Assembly: GCF_027921745.1 (NCBI RefSeq)
Contig: NC_079238.1
Location: forward strand, 186,001 to 250,000
Origin: Schizosaccharomyces osmophilus
Lineage: Eukaryota; Ascomycota; Schizosaccharomycetes; Schizosaccharomycetales; Schizosaccharomycetaceae
Reading direction: 5' to 3'
DNA length: 64,000 nt
Shown here: positions 22,525-32,743 of the stretch, piece after piece
Layout of the letters: every line of letters begins with the position of its first letter
How positions within the stretch are numbered: position 1 is the first letter of the stretch
Notes under the pieces: model-generated
Database searches by the model: none
What the model was told of the DNA's origin: nothing
What the model saw: the letters and a program-made list of their open reading frames with translations, nothing else
Translations under genes and position numbers: made by a program

Positions 22525-23064
22525 ACGAAAATTTTTTATTTCTGCTCTTTCAGAAAGATTCGATCAAACTTGAAAATCAATGGCAATACGAATTGCCTCT
22601 ATGGTATTCTTTTTCTTTAATAAAAAGCTTGAAATTGACTGTCAATGTCAAAATCTTGGCACGATTTGTAGAATGAGATGTAATACAATGCAGGTATAAT
22701 GATCACTGTTGATAAACTCAGACATAGTGAATATCTAATGCTCGCGGAAAAGTAGTCTTTAATTTAACCACATAATAGACAGATTAATTACGCAAACGGC
22801 CACAGTAAAGAATAAATTGAAGGAAAAATTCACAAATAATACAACCTATGGCGCTTGCAGAACTGTTCATGAAGACTAGATACGCAGTTGAACAGACTTT
22901 CTTCAAATTCAGGACTTACTTCAGCCATTCTACTTGCTGCTGCTTATAATTATGCTAGTTTACAATAGTTATTTAATTACGTTTAGAGTGGAAACGAAAA
23001 CCAAATCTGGTTGATGCCTCAAAAAACCATATATAGTATTGTAGGTAAGGAAATATTAACCTTT
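22525..23064. other. Intergenic between NOPCHAP1-like gene and rpl5 3' end
   Basis: AT-rich. A 32-codon minus-strand ORF at 22830-22928 (starting MAEVSPEFEES) reads like coding sequence and could be a first exon, but no firm downstream exon was found. Confidence 0.4.
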
Positions 23065-23949
23065 CTAAACACGACCAGCAGCAGCGACCTTGGCGTTGAA
23101 ACGCTCCTTGCGCTCCTCGCCAGTAAGCTTTCTTTGCGTGTACTTGAGGGATTCGGCCTTGATAGCAGAAAGGTCCTTGTCGCTCTTCTTGGGAGTGGGA
23201 TCTTCACGGATCTTGGAGAAAGCCTCAGCATAGATATCTTCAAGTTGGTCACTCTCAATACCATCAGCAATCAAGCTAGAGAATTGCTTTTGGAAACGCT
23301 CTTCATCATCATCAATAAGCATTTCCATGTACTCAGCAACGTGACCACCGTAGATGTACTTGCGGACAGTCTCGTCATCCAATTCCTCAGATTCAATGTC
23401 GTAACCAGGGAAACGGCTAGGAGAGTGAGGAACGTATAAACCACCATCAGAGGCACCCTTCATGGCACCGAAGACACGAGAACCAGTAGAGGTACGCTTC
23501 AAACCAACATCCAAGAAGACCTTGAAGGGGCGAGGACCATCCTCCATGGCTTCGGTGAGTTCAAATTGACCCTCGGGTTCAGTGATACCCTCGTACTTGT
23601 CAGCAAGGCCAATCTTGATGAGAGCACGACGAGCGACCAAAAGACCGGTAGCATAAGCAGCGGACCAGTTAGCCAAACCCCACTTGATACCGTAGCGGGG
23701 AAGCTCAGAAGAGTGAGCAGCAGCAAGAACATAGTCACCGGTAACTCTAGAAGAGATAACTTGGCAGGTCACGAAACGGTTGGAGAAACGGACAACCAAA
23801 CGGTACTTGGGAGCATTGTACTTGTTCTTAGCTTGAGAAATCAAGCGCTTACGAGCATAGTAGTCAGTCTTACCTTCACGACGACGACGATACTTAGTTT
23901 GAAAGCGTGAAAAGTAAGGGCTGCTCTTGACCTGCTTAACGAAAGCCAT
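23065..23949 (-). CDS. rpl5: 60S ribosomal protein uL18 (L5)
   Basis: A 294-residue single-exon ORF matching eukaryotic L5/uL18 throughout: MAFVKQVKSSPYFSRFQTKY at the start, RRRREGKTDYYARKRLI, RLVVRFSNRFVTCQV, KWGLANWSAAYATGLLVARR, FKVFLDVGLKRTSTGSRVFG and GAMKGASDGGLYVPHS. L5 binds 5S rRNA and enters the large subunit as part of the 5S RNP. The length equals that of fission-yeast Rpl5. Codon bias is very strong, like eL32. It is transcribed away from pus4 from a 220-base shared intergenic region carrying HomolD and HomolE-type boxes. Confidence 0.97.
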   Translation of the reverse strand: MAFVKQVKSSPYFSRFQTKYRRRREGKTDYYARKRLISQAKNKYNAPKYRLVVRFSNRFVTCQVISSRVTGDYVLAAAHSSELPRYGIKWGLANWSAAYATGLLVARRALIKIGLADKYEGITEPEGQFELTEAMEDGPRPFKVFLDVGLKRTSTGSRVFGAMKGASDGGLYVPHSPSRFPGYDIESEELDDETVRKYIYGGHVAEYMEMLIDDDEERFQKQFSSLIADGIESDQLEDIYAEAFSKIREDPTPKKSDKDLSAIKAESLKYTQRKLTGEERKERFNAKVAAAGRV

Positions 23950-24012
23950 TTCTGTAGACGGAGAATTTGACGCTTTCAGTGTCTTACACTTTTTGTCGAG
24001 GGCTTCTAATAG

Positions 24013-24020
24013 CAGTCACA
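24013..24020 (-). promoter_or_regulatory. HomolD box of rpl5
   Basis: CAGTCACA on the plus strand, so TGTGACTG towards rpl5, 64 bases upstream of its ATG. The distance nearly equals that at the eL32 gene. It lies in the 219-base divergent gap shared with pus4. Confidence 0.8.
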
Positions 24021-24028
24021 ACAAAACA

Positions 24029-24039
24029 GCCCTAACCTA
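24029..24039 (-). promoter_or_regulatory. HomolE-like element upstream of rpl5 HomolD
   Basis: GCCCTAACCTA resembles the HomolE proximal activator (consensus near ACCCTACCCT) and lies 8 bases beyond HomolD, the arrangement usual for fission-yeast ribosomal-protein genes. The match is imperfect. Confidence 0.6.
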
Positions 24040-24168
24040 ATAACCAACGAAAACAGTAATGCGAGCCGGAGTGCAGTTCGTAAAATCAAGGCTGCAGCGT
24101 TTTGCCCTTTATAGAAAATAAAAATCATTTCTCTCGGTGTAAGTCAGAGACATTGTCTTGCTTACAGT

Positions 24169-25414
24169 ATGAAGGGAGGACTCATTGCTATTAATAAACC
24201 GTCTGGGAAATCTTCAGCTCAATGCTTAAATGGTACGGAATGATCGTTAGACAAGTTAACTGTCGGACAAGCAGTGAACCCTTCCTGTCTGTACAGGGAT
24301 TTCTAAGGCTTTCAGAACGAGTTTACTAAACAAATATTTTATAGAAATTAAGGCAATTATATCTAAGAGCGAATTGGCGAAATTCTTTCAATCAGACCCT
24401 CCTCATCCTAATGATAAAAATAGCAAACGCAAGAAGTGGAAACGGAACGACATTAAGATAGGTCATGGCGGTACTCTCGATCCTTTAGCATCAGGAGTTT
24501 TAGTTGTTGGTCTAGGCATTGGAACAAAACAGTTACCAACACTATTATCTTGTGTGAAAACGTACAAGGCCACCTGCTTATTTGGATGTTCCACCAATAC
24601 TTACGATTCATCCGGAAAAATCATCCGCGTTGCTACAAAAATTCCTAGCAAGGAAGAAGTTGCAGATGGCTTAGCAGCATTTCGCGGTGATATCCTTCAG
24701 CTCCCTCCATTGTATTCCGCTTTGCATATACAAGGAAAACGCTTGTATGAATATGCCCGGGAAGGACTACCCCTTCCTGAAGCTGTGAAACCTCGTCCCA
24801 TGAAATGTGACCACCTTGAACTTGTGGAATTTCACGAAAAAGGTCAGCATAGCTATAACGATCCTGATGTGTTTGCAAGCAAAGAAGAAATAGAATCAGA
24901 AGAACTCTTACGCCCGGTTTCTGATTTTGAAAAGAAAGAGGCCGTAAATAATTCAGAAATTGCTAAGGAAAATGATTCTCCTCAAGAAAGCAAAGATGAT
25001 TTCCAGCAAAAATCCTCTGTTGAAGATGCTCCTGCTGTCAAGTCTGCTTCTGACGAAAGTGTTCCAAAAACAGAAGAAAAGGATGACCAAACAAGCAAAA
25101 ATGAACCAAAGGGTAAGAAAAGAAAGTTAGAGGTTACTGATTTAGAACGTGGTTCACGCCCTCCAATTGGTCCTTCTGCGGTTTTGGATATGAGCGTTTC
25201 TTCAGGATTTTATGTCAGATCTGTAATACACGACCTTGCCCACCATATTGGAAGTGAAGCCCATATGGTGGATTTAATTCGTACTCAACAAGGTGATTTC
25301 GTCTTGGACGGGGATGCTTGTTTCGAGTTTGAAGAGTTTCAATCTGCCGGTTGGGAGCAAAAATTGGCCTCTTTATTAAAACTCGATCTCGACATAGAAA
25401 ACAAAGAAAATTGA
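24169..25414 (+). CDS. pus4: tRNA pseudouridine-55 synthase, TruB/Pus4 family
   Basis: Exons 24169-24232 and 24345-25414 make 377 residues. Exon 1 encodes MKGGLIAINKPSGKSSAQCL, the usual TruB opening; the 112-base intron has a GTACGG donor and ends at TTATAG. Exon 2 has GHGGTLDPLASGVLVVG with the catalytic Asp at residue 67, then TYKATCLFG, PPLYSALHIQGKRLYEYAREG and SSGFYVRSVIHDLA, all TruB core motifs. A ~100-residue Glu/Lys/Ser-rich insertion between them is typical of yeast Pus4. The enzyme makes pseudouridine 55 in the T-loop of nuclear- and mitochondrial-encoded tRNAs. It shares a promoter region with rpl5. Confidence 0.93.
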
Positions 25415-25512
25415 GTTATAAATAAAATTTTTTGAAAGAAGTAATCGTAAATTACTTTTTGAATAAATAGTTATAAACAGTCAAGGGTCCGCAAATCTAA
25501 ATCAATTAGTGC

Positions 25513-27583
25513 CTACGGTTTCCGTACATATGCCTTGAACTCCTTCAAACGTCCAATTTTTCCTGGATTTGATAAATAGTTTTGTAACTGATCCTTCCGT
25601 TTTGTCGTCTTCTTTCCATAAATTAGTCTAGTGATCATATCAGCAGCACCACCAGCTTTCAAGGTCTTTTCATCAAAAGGAACCTTTTTGCTTTTAAGTA
25701 TTTCCTTCTGGGAATCATAAGCGGGCTTTTTTCTCCAGGCAGCGTTTCTTAAAATCAAAGCAGGTGGTAACTTGTAGCGTTCGGCATAATTGTCGGCTCC
25801 TCGGATTGCCAAGGCAAGGCTATTGATATTGGTTCCTACTACTTTCTTTCTATTATAAGTATATTGGCCTAAAATTTGCTTTTCGTAAGCGATTACACTA
25901 TAATTTCCAGAGTCAATGTCAGTATCGACGACAAGTGCTCCTGATTTCGTTGACAGAGCATAGCGATTCATTCTCAAAGGTACCCAAGCATTACGTGAGA
26001 TTGAATATATATTCTGGTCGTTCTTTTCCATATCCTTCAATAACTCAGAAAGCTGTCGAGCTTTTCTATAGTGAAGAATGCTATGAATACCAGCTGTTCC
26101 AGGGTCATAGTCTGCAATTTCCGAGCTGGCCTCATTTATCTTCTTTGGTTCAGAGAGTGAATCAAATTCAATAATTCCGGAAAGGGTGGGTTGCAAATGA
26201 AGAGGAACGCGATTAAAAGAATTGCAAAAATCCAAGACTAAGCAATCTTCTTTACCAGGAGATAGGCGTAAACCTCTTCCAATCATCTGCGTCAATAAAT
26301 TAGGAGAGTTTGTAGGTCGAGCAATAATAAGGCAATCAATATTAGGAATATCAGCACCTTCGGTTAATACCATGCAGTTTACAAGTACGGGAAACTTTTT
26401 CTCTCGAAATTTTTGTACTAAACTTTTCCTTTCATCTGAATTAGTGTGACCGGATAGAACCTTAGCATCAATTCCTAATGTTCGAAAAGCATTACAAACT
26501 TTCAGCGAGTGCTCTACTGTTGTACAAAAAACAAGCGTCGAAGAGCGGGTTTCTACTTCGGTTAGTGCTATTCCAATTATAGCTAATTAAAACTAAAGTT
26601 GTTGACTTACTGGCATGTTGTATCCAAGCCTGAGGAATCTGAAAAATGGCAGATTTTGACTGAACTTCACGCTCAAACGCTTCGCGATCATCACGATCCG
26701 TTGATTCTGCTAAATTCAAGTTCGGTGACCAGTTTATTCCAATTACTTTTTGTTGAACTAACCTTATCAATTGTCAGTAAAGCTCAATAGAACGGAGACA
26801 TTGATACTTACCACTTTTCACCTATCATATCAACAAAATGTCTATAAGTGTTAGCGAACTTCATAATAAATCACAATACCTATGGTACACAATCTCGTCA
26901 ACACCTTTACTAAGCGACCTTCCATCCGCACGATAAAATGTTGCTGTGAGACCAACTAAGTAGACTTTTGAATTTGCTTCATCTGCCCCAAAATGTCTCA
27001 AAACCCGAAGGTAGGTAGGAGCTGCCAAATGATGAACTTCATCAACAATAACTAGTTTAAAATTTTCCGGGTTATATTTTTGTAATCGATCTCCTTTTAG
27101 TGACATAGGAGATGCCACAGTAATGGGAGCCTTGCCAGTAGCATGCTGTGAGCCCATGTCGATTTCAACGTTCTACCAAAATTAGCATGAGGATCAAGAA
27201 TAAAATTGAACTTACCTCCTTTTTAAAACTTTCTAAACAGACCGCATACGCTTGCTGAGCAAGTTCTCTTCGATGCACAAGGATTAAACATTGATTCGCA
27301 TTAGTTCTTAATTCCGGTGTCTTTTGAATGAGATGAGGGAAAAGAGCCTTTCGTATATATTAATAACATAGTAAGTAATATGTAAACTTACGGTCTTGCC
27401 AGATCCTGTAGCCAAAGATATGCCAACCCTTTTCTTCCCTGCTTTGAATGCCCTACAGCAGGATTCAATGCATTCTTCTTGATACGGACGAAGAACTTTT
27501 CCAAAAGTACGAATCGTATATACTCGTTTAGGTAGGAGTAGCTGTAATGACCACGGTGCTAAACTCTTATGGAAAATGAACAT
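25513..27583 (-). CDS. irc3: Mitochondrial Irc3-like superfamily 2 DNA helicase, six exons
   Basis: Minus-strand exons: 27583-27392, 27347-27216, 27172-26880, 26841-26812, 26762-26611 and 26582-25513, giving 622 residues with frame kept throughout. Motifs in order: [10 protein letters not shown] (Q-like), ATGSGKT (Walker A, ending exactly at intron 1), [13 protein letters not shown] (Ia), VIVDEVHH (motif II, DEVH), VGLTATFYR (III), [15 protein letters not shown] (V) and [13 protein letters not shown] (VI). The N-terminus (residues 1-35) is basic and hydrophobic with no acid, fitting a mitochondrial presequence. Irc3 in yeast is a mitochondrial branch-migration helicase for mtDNA upkeep. Exon 4 is only 30 bases, and two acceptors end in AAG rather than YAG. 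Confidence 0.87.
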
Positions 27584-28091
27584 AGTCACTCCTAGTAGCC
27601 GAGCTTTTCTATAAATATAAATATAAATATAAATATTTAAATAAATTTATAAATAAGACGCGATCCTTATTGGGAAGAAGAAATAGCTGAGAGGTATAAT
27701 TAAGAGCGGGCTATAGTTTACACTGAATCGTTCAATTCAAAAGAATACTGTATTTACGCTCTCAATATTGATCAAAAAAATAACTCCATCATCATTTAGA
27801 GTGATAGTCTTATTTAATTTATATGAGGAAGGTAAAACGCAGGAGCTATGCTTATTGTGTGGGCTAGTCTGCTGGAGAAATGTTATACTTCAATAAAAGC
27901 AGAGATTGAAAGAAGGTGACATTGGTATTAAAAGTAAAATGCAATAACTTTTAACAATTGTTAGAAACTAAAACATTGTTGTTGTACGCTTTAAATGAGA
28001 ATCATCATATTATATACACATAACTTAAGTAACTTTAGTAACTTTTATCCCAGAACTAATATACAATCTTCAAAATTTATATAAAAACCCT
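27584..28091. other. Intergenic, irc3 promoter and rrn6-like 3' end
   Basis: Very AT-rich; begins with an ATAAAT tandem repeat (27611-27657). No ORF or RNA gene seen. Confidence 0.55.
27611..27657. repeat. ATAAAT short tandem repeat
   Basis: About four direct ATAAAT units followed by degenerate copies, starting 28 bases upstream of the irc3 ATG, so it may lie in its promoter or 5' leader. Confidence 0.8.
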
Positions 28092-30710
28092 CTAAAAACC
28101 ACTCCTTTTCTTCTTCTTTTTTTGTCTCGCTCCAAACTTGCCCGTCACGACCTGAGACATAACCGGTGTAGCCTGACTTGAAAATTCAGGAAAGGATGAT
28201 GACTGTGACGGAGGAAGAACATCTTCGGATTGTACTGTGGCAATCTGACTAGAAGGAAGAACGAACGATGACAATGAAGGCTCACTAAACTCCAGAGTTT
28301 GGCTGGTTACTGGCTCAGATATATCAACGGCTGAATCACCAATGTTGTACGTAGTATTGACTTTCCCTAAAGTCCATCCTTTTAGTATTTCACTCGCATC
28401 CTCATGTAGTTTCACAAGCTGTTTGGTTTGAAAAGGTGAAATGAAGGACAGCTCAACATTTTGAAAAGACTCAAGGCTTACATCTGCAGAGGAACCAGGA
28501 AGCAGCTTAGCAAATCCAATTGAAGATATCAAAACATAATTGGTTATGTGATGCAGAGCATTAAGTCGTAAATCAACCACTGATTTAAAATTCGCATCTG
28601 AAGCTAGTGGAGTAATCCAAACTTTGGATAGATTCTTCGAGAGTTCTTTGGCATGCGAACCGTCAGTGGTGTTCATTGGGAGTCTCAAATTTGAGATATA
28701 TGGAAAGTACCCAGGAATGACAGTACCTTTAATGTATTTCACAACATCATCCAATCCCTCAAATTGAGTAGACAGTATTTTATTTTGCAATAAATCGGAC
28801 AAAGTCAATATCAATTCGTTCGGTAGTGTTCGATTAACTTGCAAATCGTTTTGTAATAAAGTGGATAAGTCATTTAAGGAAATTAATTTTGGATCTTTTG
28901 CCTCAGAGATTAGCCAATTTTGTAACCTCTTGATGGAAGGATGGACGACATATGCTTTGTAAAATTCTGCTTCTTCTTCAACGTTATCCAACTCTACTTT
29001 TTCCTCATCATTTAGATTCAAGTACTTTAAAGATGCCAAAAATCGTGTCGAATCATTCACTTCCTCTAACTCATAAATTTCCGAAGAACTTTTTTCACAG
29101 AGTAGGTTTATAGCCAGGGAACCATCAGATCGATGTACAATTACTGACCAAAAAGGTGAGTCAACGTACGAACTTTGGGTAGATTGATCCTCTTCAGAAT
29201 CAATGAAATAACATGGTTGCATAGCTAATGATTGTATAGGAACCTGAATATCATGCAAAAGTAGAAAAGGTGGTCCAGAGGAAACAGCAAGCGTTCTATC
29301 CCTGGAAAAATGAAATTCCTGAATAATTCCATTTAACCTTGAAAACACTGACACATAAATACTATCGATAAAAGCGTTGAAGACTTTTAATTGAAGAGTA
29401 GGATCACGGCTACGATGATGTTTCCAAACCAACAAAGATTGAAGGGGCTGCTGAAGATCCATCCATATGACAGAATCTGTAGTTAGGATAAAGAATTCGG
29501 ACGCTACGTGCAGCACCTCCGATGAGACTTGCAAGATATGCGAATTTTCTTCACATTTATACAAAAGACGCGGAGCTGAAGGGTTCGATGGAAGGAAATG
29601 TACAACGGCTTTGTCATTTGCTAGCAATAGTCCAAAGGAGCTACCTTCCCAAATTATTCTATACCTGCTTTCAGAAGAGGTTGATGTCTTTCGTTGATCC
29701 TTATCGTTGCTTTTACTAGCAAGTGTAGAACTAGATAAAGCAACTTCATAATTGGCCTGAAAAGTACCTGATAAATACTCACGGTAACCATCTTCTAGTA
29801 TTTGCCATATTTTCCAATTTCCTGACACGGATATGGTAGCAAAAAGGGAAGGATCAGAGGGGTGCGAAGACATATGGGCAAAGGCATCGGAGTCATAAAC
29901 ATCCTTCGCATAAATAAAACGTAAGGGAATTGCAGAAATAAAAGCAGGTGAATCATCTTGCTCCAAAAAAAGGATGTGATAACTGATTTTGAACAAAACA
30001 ACTTCCGTGGCTGTTAGGACATAAAGAAGGGAAGATGCTTGAGGCCCAAACATAACCTGCAAGATTGGTTCCTGAAATTTCCATGAAGGATACGGGTGTA
30101 AATGAAAAGCCGGAACATGTAAAGGGAAGGGATGTGATTCCATACCCAGGGCAGACTGTAATTTCGGGGTCGCCTGGAACATCCAAGTAGACGGTTTGCA
30201 GAGGTAGAGAAAATGATTGCCCTCATCATGCTGATTTTGTATAAAAGAAAAACACCGCGTAGGAAGAAACCGACTCTGTGGTGTAGGAGGAAGGACTCCA
30301 ATAGCCGATGTGTTGATGACTGATGGGTCAAACACCTTGCCCGCTTCCGTTGTAAGATGCGATTCTCGGCTTAAAGGGTACAAAACCTCATGGGGAATAT
30401 AGTGAAAAATCCCGTCTGTACGGATTGCATCGTTTGCACTTGACGCCAGCGAAGTAGCTTCACCAGAAAGACTTTCAACGTTTAGAAACTTGTAATTAGG
30501 ATCTCCTGGTAATATCTTCCATATATATCTTGTTGGAACAAATTCAATTCCCGTAGAAGAGGGAAAACGCGTAAAAGCCCATTTATTCTGATCAACTGTT
30601 TCAGCGCGATGAGTTCCGGTAGGGTCCAGTAATAGACCAGCACCAATTAAACCATAGTCTAATGAAATAAAAAAAGTGTTGTGGATCGCATCAATAGGCC
30701 ATGTTGACAT
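28092..30710 (-). CDS. rrn6: Rrn6-like RNA polymerase I core-factor subunit
   Basis: One exon of 872 residues from the ATG at 30710 (the in-frame extension upstream has no ATG). The N-terminal two thirds are beta-rich with propeller-like WKI/WQI segments, such as LFATISVSGNWKIWQIL; the C-terminal third is helical. The end is Ser/Gln-rich with short acidic patches (SEDVLPPSQSSSFPEF) and finishes GARQKKKKKRSGF. A Lys-rich tail closing in GF is the signature of yeast Rrn6 (TAF1C-type), a subunit of the core factor that recruits RNA polymerase I to rDNA promoters. The gene lies next to nem1, where I recall rrn6 in S. pombe. Sequence identity is low in this family, so the call rests on tail, size and position. 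Confidence 0.68.
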   Translation of the reverse strand: MSTWPIDAIHNTFFISLDYGLIGAGLLLDPTGTHRAETVDQNKWAFTRFPSSTGIEFVPTRYIWKILPGDPNYKFLNVESLSGEATSLASSANDAIRTDGIFHYIPHEVLYPLSRESHLTTEAGKVFDPSVINTSAIGVLPPTPQSRFLPTRCFSFIQNQHDEGNHFLYLCKPSTWMFQATPKLQSALGMESHPFPLHVPAFHLHPYPSWKFQEPILQVMFGPQASSLLYVLTATEVVLFKISYHILFLEQDDSPAFISAIPLRFIYAKDVYDSDAFAHMSSHPSDPSLFATISVSGNWKIWQILEDGYREYLSGTFQANYEVALSSSTLASKSNDKDQRKTSTSSESRYRIIWEGSSFGLLLANDKAVVHFLPSNPSAPRLLYKCEENSHILQVSSEVLHVASEFFILTTDSVIWMDLQQPLQSLLVWKHHRSRDPTLQLKVFNAFIDSIYVSVFSRLNGIIQEFHFSRDRTLAVSSGPPFLLLHDIQVPIQSLAMQPCYFIDSEEDQSTQSSYVDSPFWSVIVHRSDGSLAINLLCEKSSSEIYELEEVNDSTRFLASLKYLNLNDEEKVELDNVEEEAEFYKAYVVHPSIKRLQNWLISEAKDPKLISLNDLSTLLQNDLQVNRTLPNELILTLSDLLQNKILSTQFEGLDDVVKYIKGTVIPGYFPYISNLRLPMNTTDGSHAKELSKNLSKVWITPLASDANFKSVVDLRLNALHHITNYVLISSIGFAKLLPGSSADVSLESFQNVELSFISPFQTKQLVKLHEDASEILKGWTLGKVNTTYNIGDSAVDISEPVTSQTLEFSEPSLSSFVLPSSQIATVQSEDVLPPSQSSSFPEFSSQATPVMSQVVTGKFGARQKKKKKRSGF

Positions 30711-31339
30711 GGAGGTCAGTGTTCTTTTTGTGTGAGCACTGCTCAAATACAAAAGGGTATTTAGTTTCAGAAAACTCAGAAATGGGTAACAGCAAAAAAC
30801 GAAGTGACATAAACAAAAACGTAAATAAAGTGAGTTTTGTTTCGTGTCGCCTTTTGTGCTTCAATTCTCAATTTTGAAGCAAAGTATATTTAGATTCCAA
30901 ACTGTAACTTCAAGAATGCTTATCGTTTGCTTTTTTTCTTCTGTCCACCGTTTTTTCTCGTTTTTGTATCATCTTACATTAAAATGATGTTGCCTTTTCA
31001 ATATGTAAAGATCGCTAGTCATTTACGAGCTATTTTCTGGTTTTTATTTATTATTTTGTTTTTTTGTTAGAAGAAATAAACCATCGTTAATGAAGCCGTG
31101 AATTTCCAAAGTCGCCAACTGTTACTTTCGTCCTGTTTTAGATGTATGCTGCTTCTGCTCATCACCATATAAGTCGTACCACTGGTGAATGACGACCAGT
31201 TTCATGTTATATTCTGCTCTAAGCCAAAAGGTATTTTGGAACGGATTGTTTTGTATATTAAATTAGTTCTGGATTGTGAAAGTTCTGTAGTATTGACACT
31301 TGAATCAATACTACAACTGCATGGTTGGAATCCCTTGGA
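30711..31339. other. Divergent promoter region of rrn6-like and nem1
   Basis: AT-rich with T-runs. A 15-codon upstream ORF (31321-31368) overlaps the nem1 start. No other gene seen. Confidence 0.55.
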
Positions 31340-32743
31340 ATGAATTCGATTGCAAAAATCTCAGATGAAATTAACAAAGCAATTCTTGCTACGCCTGTAG
31401 AAAATTTGTCAAAAAACGAGAAAAGCCATGCATTTCAGGCGCAAGGTCAAGAAGACGAATATCACGCTCAACTGGAGGAGGAAACGCCTATTGAAAACAT
31501 TGTAAAGTATCCACAGTATACCAAAACAAAACTACGAAAGGAATCCAATGATGAAGAGGCTTCTGCACAGGTTCGGCATGCCAATATTATGCGAGTGATT
31601 GCATACTGGCTTCGTATATGTTTGAAGCGGACTTGTACGTTGTTTTTCCATGCGTTAAAGACATTGTTAATTCAGTTTATCAATGAAAATAAAAAAGTGA
31701 CTTTCTTGAGCTTTCTTTGGGGCCTTTGTCGTATCATCTTCTTTCCTGCCTTTTATACTATCAGACGTCGTCAAAGAACACTTAGTAGTCGACCTAAGCG
31801 CCCAAAGATGTATTCATCTTACTCAGCTCCATCTTTTCTTCAAGGCCGTCATCCACACTTTCGTTCCGAGTCCAACGTTCTTTCCCATAGCACACCTCTC
31901 ATCCCTCACTTACTTCCTGACTCGATAGCTGAAGAAGATATTGTTACCGTTTCTGATCCCGCAAGTCCTCTTCCAGAAGAATTACCATCGAAAATTATCG
32001 GTCATAACACTCAAGGTCCTGCTAATGGTCAAAGTTCATTATCTTGCTTCTCTTCGTCTTCCTCCTCTTCATCATCTTTGCGCCGTCCCAATGTTTCTGC
32101 GTCGTTTACTATAGTTAACGATCCATATAAGTCGCCATCTGCATCACATATGCGTATCCGCAACATAACTCTTTGTGCCGATAGAATTCCAAGGCCTTTG
32201 CTCTCTAATAAGCTTCCAAAAAAGACTTTAGTGCTTGACTTGGACGAGACCTTGATCCATTCTGTTTCTCGAGGTAGTAGAACTACCTCTGGCCAGCCGG
32301 TTGAAGTACATGTTCCTGGCGAGCATCCAATTTTGTACTATATACACAAACGGCCCCACCTAGATTACTTTCTCGCCAATGTCAGTGAGTGGTTTCATTT
32401 GGTCTTGTTTACGGCTTCCGTACAACCTTATGCGGATCCCATAATCGATTTTCTGGAGCGAGACAAAAAGCTCTTTGTTGAACGATATTATCGTCAGCAC
32501 TGCACGCTTGTGGATAGCTCTTTTGTTAAAGACATAAGTATATGTAAAATTCATTTGTCTCGTATCATGATAATCGACAACTCCCCTGCCAGCTATAACA
32601 TTCATAAAGAGAATGCTATTCCGGTGGAGGGTTGGATTAGCGATCCTTCCGACGTTGATCTACTGAATTTATTGTCTTTCTTATATGCTTTGCAATACGT
32701 TCAAGATGTCCGTGCTCTTCTTAGGCTTCGACTTGCCAAGTAA
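31340..32743 (+). CDS. nem1: Nem1-type protein phosphatase (nuclear envelope, lipin activator)
   Basis: One exon of 467 residues from the ATG at 31340 (MNSIAKISDEINKAI). The catalytic signature LDLDETLIHS places the two aspartates at residues 300 and 302, within an FCP1-like HAD domain that runs to the end (IYYIHKRPHLDYFL-type block, VLFTASVQPYADP, IMIIDNSPASY). A hydrophobic patch FLSFLWGLCRIIFFPAFYTI at about 127-146 would anchor it in the ER/nuclear membrane. Between them is a Ser-rich linker. Nem1 with Spo7 dephosphorylates lipin and so limits phospholipid synthesis and nuclear-membrane growth. An out-of-frame ATG lies 19 bases upstream. Confidence 0.92.
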   Translation: MNSIAKISDEINKAILATPVENLSKNEKSHAFQAQGQEDEYHAQLEEETPIENIVKYPQYTKTKLRKESNDEEASAQVRHANIMRVIAYWLRICLKRTCTLFFHALKTLLIQFINENKKVTFLSFLWGLCRIIFFPAFYTIRRRQRTLSSRPKRPKMYSSYSAPSFLQGRHPHFRSESNVLSHSTPLIPHLLPDSIAEEDIVTVSDPASPLPEELPSKIIGHNTQGPANGQSSLSCFSSSSSSSSSLRRPNVSASFTIVNDPYKSPSASHMRIRNITLCADRIPRPLLSNKLPKKTLVLDLDETLIHSVSRGSRTTSGQPVEVHVPGEHPILYYIHKRPHLDYFLANVSEWFHLVLFTASVQPYADPIIDFLERDKKLFVERYYRQHCTLVDSSFVKDISICKIHLSRIMIIDNSPASYNIHKENAIPVEGWISDPSDVDLLNLLSFLYALQYVQDVRALLRLRLAK

